Of a stretch of DNA of 8,675 nt, positions 1 to 5,163 are shown in pieces. The DNA is taken from contig PKCQ01000487.1 in assembly GCA_002862265.1 (NCBI GenBank), forward strand, positions 1 to 8,675. The letters run 5' to 3'. Position 1 is the first letter of the stretch. The number at the start of each line of letters is the position of its first letter. The position numbers and the translations under genes are program-made. Under the pieces are notes generated by a model, which worked only from the letters and a program-made list of their open reading frames with translations, was not told where the DNA came from and did no database searches. The stretch is from Planctomycetaceae bacterium (GTDB lineage: Bacteria > Planctomycetota > Planctomycetia > Pirellulales > Pirellulaceae).

Positions 1-273
1 CAGGAGATGTCACCGCGATCTTGCGTGAGAGCGCTGGAAAGCATGAGTTTCATTCGCCCGGTGAAAGTCGGTGACATTCTTTGCGTCTACACCGACATCA
101 TGACCGTCGGTCGCACCTCCGTAACGGTGCATGTCGAAGCATGGGTCCGCCGCGACCGACTGAGTGATCGCGAGAGAGTCACCGCAGGAGTCTTCAAGTT
201 CGTCGCGCTCGACGACTCAGGAACTCCAACGCCTGTCCCACCCGAGGAAGAAGTCCCAGACTACGACACCTAG
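1..273 (+). CDS. Acyl-CoA thioesterase, YciA-like hotdog fold (3' end only)
   Basis: This is the C-terminal portion of a short-chain acyl-CoA thioesterase of the YciA/hotdog type, which hydrolyses acyl-CoA to free acid and CoA in the cytoplasm. The frame is open to the left edge, so the true start lies outside the window; the ATG at position 7 is internal. The visible 90 residues match the second half of the hotdog domain. They include an E-S-M-S-F-I-R-P-V-K-V-G-D block (the 'F..PV.VGD' strand-turn typical of YciA), then a strand with T-S-V-T-V-H-V-E-A-W-V, and a final F-K-F-V-A-L-D-D strand. The tail is rich in Pro and acidic residues, as is common in this family, and ends at a TAG. The catalytic Asp/Asn region and the start of the fold are not visible, so substrate preference cannot be judged. 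It is on the same strand as the sulfatase but about 360 bases away, so the two are probably not co-transcribed. Confidence 0.78.
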   Translation, partial: QEMSPRSCVRALESMSFIRPVKVGDILCVYTDIMTVGRTSVTVHVEAWVRRDRLSDRERVTAGVFKFVALDDSGTPTPVPPEEEVPDYDT

Positions 274-630
274 CTGCGAGACCTTGGGAAAGTCCTTTCC
301 ACTCCAAGCATTTCTCGCGCGAGGCCGGGTCAACTGGAACCGCTCGACTTACCTCAAGCAGCTTGTAGGGAAGGGGGAAGAATCACGCAGAGGGAATGAG
401 AATCGTGGCCGGAGGATCCCGAATGGCAACTGAGCTCTAAGAATCCACTTTCCTCCATTTACACCGCGGCTCTTCGGGAAAAGCGAGTTGCTTTGGAAGT
501 CATATCACAACGCCTTTTAGCAGGTTGGCTCATGAGCAGCCGACAAAGACTATCTTTAATTAGAATAAATGCGAACAACCAATCGACCTTTGCACACAGG
601 TTCTACAAATTGCGAAAAACGTTAAAATCG
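274..630. other. Non-coding stretch between thioesterase and sulfatase
   Basis: I see no convincing gene, tRNA or repeat here. An 89-residue frame covering 164-433 overlaps the thioesterase in another phase and has no recognisable motif. A weak 5-bp inverted repeat (GGAAA at 287-291 with TTTCC at 296-300) lies 14 bases after the thioesterase stop, but no T-run follows, so it is not a convincing terminator. The part from about 545 to 630 is clearly richer in A/T than its surroundings and includes TAGAAT at 561-566, a one-mismatch -10-like box. No good -35 sits at the right distance, so a sulfatase promoter here is only a possibility. The sulfatase frame itself stays open back to a TTG at 493 and has an ATG at 532, so part of this stretch could be coding if that upstream start is used. 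Confidence 0.5.
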
Positions 631-2121
631 ATGCAGAGCATTCTTGCTTTCACTCTCTTGCTGAGTCTCACTGTCTTGAACGGCTCGACCTTCAGCCAAG
701 AAAAAACACCCAACGTTTTGTTTATCATCGTGGACGACCAGTCTCCATTCGACCTCAAGGCCTACACGCCAGACTCAGCACTGCAAACGCCGAACATCGA
801 TCGTTTGGCCCGCGAAGGCGTAGTGCTGGATGCAGCTTATCAAATGGGATCCTGGACAGGCGCCGTTTGCACCGCGTCTCGACATATGATCATGACGGGC
901 CGAACGCTATGGCACGCCCGCCCCAAGTATTCCAATAAAAAAAAGTCGCAGACCTCAACGACAATCGCACCTGCGAAGCTGGTGGAGAACACTCTCCCCG
1001 CAGTCTTCAATCGCGCTTGCTACGACACGATGCGGACTTGCAAGAATGGCAACAGCTACGGCGCGGCCAACTCACAGTTCACGATTCGACATGAAGCGAC
1101 AAGACGAGGCGGTACCGATGCAACCGGCAGTGCGTGGCACGCGGAGCAAGTCTTGAACTATCTGAATGAACGTCAATCAAGCAAGGACTCCGATCCCTTC
1201 TTGATCTATTTCGGCTTCTCCCATCCGCACGACACACGCGATGGCAAGCCTGAGTTGCTGGCGAAATACGGAGCGACGAACCACAAGGACAAGAAATCAC
1301 TTCCTTCAGCTCACCCCGATCAGCCAGCACTCCCCAAAAATTATCTTTCGGCTCACCCCTTCAACAACACTCATTTGAATGTACGAGACGAAGTGAATGT
1401 GAGCGGCGTCTGGAAAAATCGCGATGAAGCCACAATTCGCAATGAAATCGGTCGCCAATACGCTTGTAGCGAAAACATCGACGTTCAGATTGGTCGCGTG
1501 CTGGAAAAACTCGATGCAATGGGCGAGCTCGACAACACCTTCATCTTTTACACCTCTGACCATGGCATGGCCATTGGCCGCCACGGGCTCCAAGGGAAAC
1601 AGAACCTCTACGAACATACTTGGCGTGTGCCCATGATCGTCAGAGGCCCCGGCCTTCCCGCTGGAAAACGGGCGAGCGGCAACGTCTATTTGCTGGACGT
1701 GCTCTCGACGCTCTGCGATCTCACCGGCGTTGAGACTCCCTCGACGAATGAAGGCCTAAGCTTTAAACCAGTTCTGCTGGGTAAAGCCAATACCGTCCGC
1801 GAGGTCCTATACGGTGCTTACACCGGTGGAGAGAAACCTGGTATTCGTTGCGTCCGAAAGGGTGACTGGAAGTTGCTCCGCTACGAATCAGAGAAGGAAG
1901 GCTCGAAGACAACACAGCTCTTCAACTTGGCCGACAACCCGCTAGAACTCCTTGAGCAACACCGCGCCCCCACAGTCATCAAACTCACCGGAGTCCAACC
2001 AACGAAGGCGCAGCGCAACTTGGCTGACAATCCGGAGCATGCTATGAAGCTAGCTGAAATGGAGCGGCTACTGAAATCAGAAATGCTACGTCTAAATGAT
2101 CCACACAGGCTGTCAGAATAG
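631..2121 (+). CDS. Exported sulfatase, S1/arylsulfatase-type (formylglycine-dependent)
   Basis: This 496-residue sulfatase hydrolyses a sulfate ester, probably on a polysaccharide or other organic sulfate, outside the cytoplasm. Starting at ATG 631 gives a classic Sec signal peptide (residues 1 to about 23, hydrophobic core L-A-F-T-L-L-L-S-L, then F-S-Q-E). The mature protein opens with N-V-L-F-I-I-V-D-D, whose D35-D36 are calcium ligands. The formylglycine signature is C80-T-A-S-R84, followed by M-T-G-R. Further family marks are H198-P-H200, the S-D310-H311-G metal/active-site block, K323, and a C-terminal F-N-L-A-D-N-P block. Length is usual for the family. The ATG at 532 would add 33 basic residues and has a weak AGG upstream, so it remains an alternative start; ATG 631 has no clear Shine-Dalgarno. 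The substrate cannot be read from the sequence. The gene converges on the minus-strand cluster, and a maturase (FGE or anSME) must be encoded elsewhere. Confidence 0.93.
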   Translation: MQSILAFTLLLSLTVLNGSTFSQEKTPNVLFIIVDDQSPFDLKAYTPDSALQTPNIDRLAREGVVLDAAYQMGSWTGAVCTASRHMIMTGRTLWHARPKYSNKKKSQTSTTIAPAKLVENTLPAVFNRACYDTMRTCKNGNSYGAANSQFTIRHEATRRGGTDATGSAWHAEQVLNYLNERQSSKDSDPFLIYFGFSHPHDTRDGKPELLAKYGATNHKDKKSLPSAHPDQPALPKNYLSAHPFNNTHLNVRDEVNVSGVWKNRDEATIRNEIGRQYACSENIDVQIGRVLEKLDAMGELDNTFIFYTSDHGMAIGRHGLQGKQNLYEHTWRVPMIVRGPGLPAGKRASGNVYLLDVLSTLCDLTGVETPSTNEGLSFKPVLLGKANTVREVLYGAYTGGEKPGIRCVRKGDWKLLRYESEKEGSKTTQLFNLADNPLELLEQHRAPTVIKLTGVQPTKAQRNLADNPEHAMKLAEMERLLKSEMLRLNDPHRLSE

Positions 2122-2295
2122 AAATGAGGGCGTCATCAGTTTGCCTTGGTTACTGCAGAGCAGTGCGTTCGCGTACTTCACTTCTTTCGCGGTTCCGCCG
2201 AAAAACCTGCCAAACTAAACGGGTGGCGATGCCATTGGACTCGTCACCTCGTCCACTGCTAGCCCTCAGAAGTTCACTAAGAAACGAAGACTCAC
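2122..2295. other. Convergent intergenic gap
   Basis: This 174-base gap separates the ends of the sulfatase (+) and the SGNH hydrolase (-). I looked for terminators on both strands. The best hairpin is a 5-bp stem with a 3-base loop, ACTGC-AGA-GCAGT, at 2152-2164, without a T-run on either side. A second weak pairing on the minus strand has 5 bp and an 11-base loop. Neither is a convincing intrinsic terminator, so termination may be Rho-dependent or the transcripts may overlap. A 64-codon frame at 2124-2318 has no features and runs into the SGNH gene antisense, so it is not called. Confidence 0.45.
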
Positions 2296-3018
2296 CTATT
2301 CGCCGAGAGCTTTGGTAATCGCAATAGCCGCTTGCTCGGCCAGTGCTTCCGAGCCTTCCTTGGAGAAGTGCACATTGGCTTTGAGCTGTAAGTCAGGATG
2401 CTTCATACAGAAGCCGTACTGATCATCAGTTGGAATTCCAGATTCCGCCATGATAGGCGCGGCGATCTCATTGTACCTTGCCGAATCGCCAACAACACGA
2501 CCCTTTGCCCCCGAAGGAACGGGCGTCGTATTACGCCAGACTAGCTTGGCACCTATCTTCTTTAGACGCTCGACAATTTTCCTCAAGTTGGCTTCGTACT
2601 CACCAGGTGCAACTTGTGGCTTGCTAGTCTTCAACTGGGGATCAGCAAGGTTCTCACCCTTCGGCCCCATATATTTCAGATCGTGCAAACCAAAATTGAA
2701 GTGAATCACGTCCCACTTGCCGTCGCCTAGCCACTTGTCCAAATCGGCAACTCCCTTCGTAGTCGGCCCGCAGTTGGTCAGCGGACGATGCACGTTTGCC
2801 TTGCCTTCCATCAGCTTGCGAACCGGGACGGTGTAGCCAATCGAAATGGAATCGCCGATCAACAGCACTCTCGGTAACTTCGGGTTGTCGACGACTTTTT
2901 CCATCGCCGGGTTTTTCCGCGGCTGCCTTTTCTGGTTTGCCTTCTTTTCCGTCTGCGCTTCGGTATAGGAGCAAAATAACAGAGCGATGAGTAATGCAGA
3001 TACGATTTTCCTGTTCAT
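2296..3018 (-). CDS. Exported SGNH/GDSL-family hydrolase (probable carbohydrate esterase)
   Basis: This 240-residue protein probably removes acetyl or other acyl groups from carbohydrates, as many exported SGNH hydrolases do; the substrate is an inference. Residues 1 to about 21 form a Sec signal peptide (I-V-S-A-L-L-I-A-L-L-F) with a likely cut after T-E-A, followed by a Lys/Arg-rich linker. Block I is V-L-L-I-G-D-S57-I-S, giving the nucleophile Ser57. Block II probably uses Gly84 in N-C-G. Block III reads N-F-G110-L-H112-D113, with His where the canonical G-x-N-D has Asn. Block V reads N215-V-H217-F, with His217 as probable catalytic base and Asn where an Asp is usual. The ATG at 3018 overlaps the DUF1080 stop as ATGA, and a purine-rich AGAAGAA lies about 6 bases upstream, which fixes the start and implies translational coupling. 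It is the last gene of the cluster. Confidence 0.88.
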   Translation of the reverse strand: MNRKIVSALLIALLFCSYTEAQTEKKANQKRQPRKNPAMEKVVDNPKLPRVLLIGDSISIGYTVPVRKLMEGKANVHRPLTNCGPTTKGVADLDKWLGDGKWDVIHFNFGLHDLKYMGPKGENLADPQLKTSKPQVAPGEYEANLRKIVERLKKIGAKLVWRNTTPVPSGAKGRVVGDSARYNEIAAPIMAESGIPTDDQYGFCMKHPDLQLKANVHFSKEGSEALAEQAAIAITKALGE

Positions 3019-3755
3019 TTGGATTCTTCTTTGATTTCAGGTGCAGTATTTGTCGTGTTGGCCAGGCCGGGTGGCAATTCCATGATCCGAATCTTGCGAA
3101 AATGGATCTCCTTACCTTCCGACTCAAGGCAGATATAGCCCTTCTTGAGCGAGGCATTCCGAATGCCGTTCACGAACTTGCCGTTCACCGACAGTTTTAC
3201 CACGCCGTCCACGGCCACAAAAAGATAGCGATTCCACTCGCCAACGCCTTTGCAGCGATTCTCCAAGGACTTGCTACGGTTACCGCGTGGATTGTCCGGA
3301 GTCGCTGTCATCCCGCCCGCACCGAACAACTCGCCGTGAACATAAGCGATTGGAGGCAACTTACCGTTGCGGCCGCGATGCTGGTTGACCCAATCAAGCT
3401 CCAGCATCTGCACTTCCATACCGAGCGGCAATCGATTCCCACTCGGCCTTGCGTCGGACCAAAGAAACATCCCGGAGTTCCCGCCAGGCTCCATGTGCCG
3501 CCATTCCACTTCGATGATGAAGTTTTCGTACATGCGGTCTGTGCGCATGACACCAATCGGCTTGCCAGTGCAAATGAGCAGGCCGTCTTGGACCGACCAA
3601 GTCTCAGGAGAAGTATTCACATCCACCCAACCGCTCAGATCATTGCCGTTGAACAAGTCTCGAAACTCGAGTGGCAGTGCAGGTGAATCAGCTTGCTGGG
3701 CAAGACAACACGAAGAAAGCCAAACTACGGGTAGAAAAATGCTCAATCTCTTCAT
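3015..3755 (-). CDS. DUF1080 / 3-keto-disaccharide hydrolase family protein
   Basis: This protein belongs to DUF1080 (Pfam 3-keto-disaccharide hydrolase), a concanavalin/LamG-like beta-sandwich family. Characterised members cleave 3-keto-glycosides, which a redox enzyme first makes by oxidising the sugar C3 hydroxyl. With M1 at 3755 (246 residues), family marks are L-F-N-G-N-D-L-S-G-W at 34-43, N-S-G-M-F near 93-97, G-M-E-V-Q at 112-116, W174, and Y-I-C-L-E-S-E-G at 207-214 followed by F-R-K-I. The N-terminus M-K-R-L-S-I-F-L-P-V-V-W-L is a signal peptide. It ends in L13-S14-S15-C16, which fits a lipobox, so the protein may be a lipoprotein; a cut before Q-Q-A-D is the alternative. An in-frame ATG at 3767 overlaps the DUF1501 stop as ATGA but has no usable Shine-Dalgarno, whereas GAGAG sits 5 bases before 3755. 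The gene's own stop overlaps the SGNH start. Activity on a given substrate is not shown. Confidence 0.9.
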   Translation of the reverse strand: MKRLSIFLPVVWLSSCCLAQQADSPALPLEFRDLFNGNDLSGWVDVNTSPETWSVQDGLLICTGKPIGVMRTDRMYENFIIEVEWRHMEPGGNSGMFLWSDARPSGNRLPLGMEVQMLELDWVNQHRGRNGKLPPIAYVHGELFGAGGMTATPDNPRGNRSKSLENRCKGVGEWNRYLFVAVDGVVKLSVNGKFVNGIRNASLKKGYICLESEGKEIHFRKIRIMELPPGLANTTNTAPEIKEESK

Positions 3756-3760
3756 CAGTT

Positions 3761-3765
3761 CTCTC
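3761..3765 (-). promoter_or_regulatory. Shine-Dalgarno site favouring the 3755 start of the DUF1080 gene
   Basis: On the minus strand GAGAG lies 5 bases before the ATG at 3755. An AGG directly abuts the alternative ATG at 3767, which leaves no spacing for that start. The site lies immediately after, and overlaps, the DUF1501 stop region, as expected for coupled translation. Confidence 0.5.
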
Positions 3766-5140
3766 ATCCTGTTAACAACTTCGAATTGAAGGAGCCTTCA
3801 TTGATCGTCGGTCGTTCAATGCGCCCCTTGTTGTCGTAAGTCAACTTCATGTTATCTAACCCGAGTAGATGCAATATCGAAGCATGAATATCGCGAACAT
3901 GCATGCGATCCTCAACCGCATATAGCCCTAGTTCATCTGTGGCTCCGATCGCTTGACCACCTTTTACACCGCCACCAGCCATCCAGATGGAAAAGCCTGT
4001 AGGATTGTGATCGCGACCGTTTCCTTTTTCGCTCATCGGCGTCCTTCCAAACTCGCCCCCCCAGACAACCAAGGTTTCATCCAGCATACCCCGTTGCTTC
4101 AGATCCTTGAGCAAAGCTCCAACGGGCTTATCCATCTCTTGGCAGCGAGCACTGTGATTGGTCTCAATTGCGGAGTGTGAATCCCACTTACTGCCCGTTC
4201 CACTATACAGCTGAACAAATCTTACCCCCCGCTCGACCAGCCGCCGTGATAGCAAACAAATGCGCCCGAACGGCTGCGTCACCTTGTCGTTCAGCCCGTA
4301 CATATCTTGAGTAGTTGCAGTCTCACGAGACAAGTCGACTGCCTCTGGCGCCTCGGCTTGCATTCGGAAAGCGAGTTCATAACTCTTGATTCGAGCTTCC
4401 AATTCGCTCTGCTGTGGATGCAAAGTCGCATAGTCTGCATTCCAGCTTTGCAACAACTCGAGTTTGGAGTTGACACGTTGCGGCGAAAGGCCCTCTGGTG
4501 TGCTCAGATTCGCAATCGGCTCGTCCTGCTCACCCCGGATTCTGACGGCTTGATGAGCCGCAGGCATAAAGCCGCTGCCCCAATTGCGAGGTCCATTGAC
4601 GGGCTTTCCAGCCTTGTCGCACATCACGACAAAAGAAGGCAGATTTGAATTCATCGTACCCAAACCATAATTCACCCATGCACCCAGCGAAGGGCGGCCA
4701 GCAAAGTTGATGCAAGTATTCATCTGACAAACGCCGCCAGAGTGATTGATGCCGTCAGTCCAGCAAGAACGAATGACAGCAAGATCATCCATATGCTCGG
4801 CAATGTGTGGCATCCAATCCGAAGCCCACAAGCCGCTTTCGCCATACTGCCGCCACTTGCGAGGCGAAGCCAGCAGCGGCGCGCCCTTTTCGCCCATCGC
4901 CGTAATCGGTTCCTTGAAAGAGCTGGGAAGAGGTTTACCAGCAAGTTCATTCACGAGTGGCTTGGGATCCACCAAATCTACGTGACTAGGGCCTCCTTCC
5001 ATGAACAACCAAATGACGCTCTTCGCCCTTGGCCGGTGATGCAAAGCAGCTTGGGCCATGTCCGAATGCATTAAGCAGTTCAGTGCAACCGCACCAAAGC
5101 CTACTCCGCTGGTCTGCAAAAAATCACGTCGGGTCACCAT
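3764..5140 (-). CDS. DUF1501 domain protein with Tat signal
   Basis: This 458-residue DUF1501 protein belongs to a family abundant in planctomycetes whose biochemical role is not settled. The family is thought to share the alkaline phosphatase/sulfatase-like fold, so a hydrolase role is possible but unproven. The N-terminus T-R4-R5-D-F-L-Q is a twin-arginine motif, followed by a weakly hydrophobic stretch to about residue 32, so export in folded form is likely. Family marks are M47-E-G-G-P-S-H-V-D (47-55) with D-P-K-P, C127-W-T-D-G with N-H-S-G (130-135), W319-D-S-H (319-322), G361-G-E-F-G-R-T-P (361-368), and G-R-D-H-N-P-T-G-F (375-383) followed by A-G-G-G-V-K-G-G. The conserved His and Asp residues could bind metal. 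The C-terminal R-D-I-H-A-S-I-L-H-L-L-G-L is typical. The start at 5140 is chosen because AGGA lies 7 bases upstream and the Tat signal then begins the protein; a longer frame to 5335 would overlap the upstream gene. It follows the DUF1553 gene, the usual planctomycete pairing. Confidence 0.93.
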   Translation of the reverse strand: MVTRRDFLQTSGVGFGAVALNCLMHSDMAQAALHHRPRAKSVIWLFMEGGPSHVDLVDPKPLVNELAGKPLPSSFKEPITAMGEKGAPLLASPRKWRQYGESGLWASDWMPHIAEHMDDLAVIRSCWTDGINHSGGVCQMNTCINFAGRPSLGAWVNYGLGTMNSNLPSFVVMCDKAGKPVNGPRNWGSGFMPAAHQAVRIRGEQDEPIANLSTPEGLSPQRVNSKLELLQSWNADYATLHPQQSELEARIKSYELAFRMQAEAPEAVDLSRETATTQDMYGLNDKVTQPFGRICLLSRRLVERGVRFVQLYSGTGSKWDSHSAIETNHSARCQEMDKPVGALLKDLKQRGMLDETLVVWGGEFGRTPMSEKGNGRDHNPTGFSIWMAGGGVKGGQAIGATDELGLYAVEDRMHVRDIHASILHLLGLDNMKLTYDNKGRIERPTINEGSFNSKLLTG

Positions 5141-5147
5141 ACTCAGA

Positions 5148-5151
5148 TCCT
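5148..5151 (-). promoter_or_regulatory. Shine-Dalgarno site deciding the DUF1501 start
   Basis: On the minus strand AGGA sits 7 bases before the ATG at 5140, inside the 23-base gap after the DUF1553 stop (TAG at 5166-5164). It supports the Tat-signal start over the longer open frame that reaches back to 5335. Confidence 0.6.
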
Positions 5152-5163
5152 GCTGAAAACAGC

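Noticed and set aside
287..300. Small palindrome GGAAAGTCCTTTCC after the thioesterase stop as a terminator
   Set aside because: The stem is only about 5 bp with a 4-base loop and no T-run follows.
164..433. 89-codon open frame downstream of and overlapping the thioesterase
   Set aside because: It begins inside the thioesterase in another phase, is rich in Ser/Arg, and shows no motif or ribosome binding site.
493..630. Extension of the sulfatase to the TTG at 493
   Set aside because: The added residues are not sulfatase-like and would displace the signal peptide; TTG 493 has no good Shine-Dalgarno. ATG 532 remains an open alternative.
2994..3686. 230-codon open frame on the plus strand
   Set aside because: It is antisense to the whole DUF1080 gene, whose family motifs are clear; no domain pattern is seen in the antisense translation.
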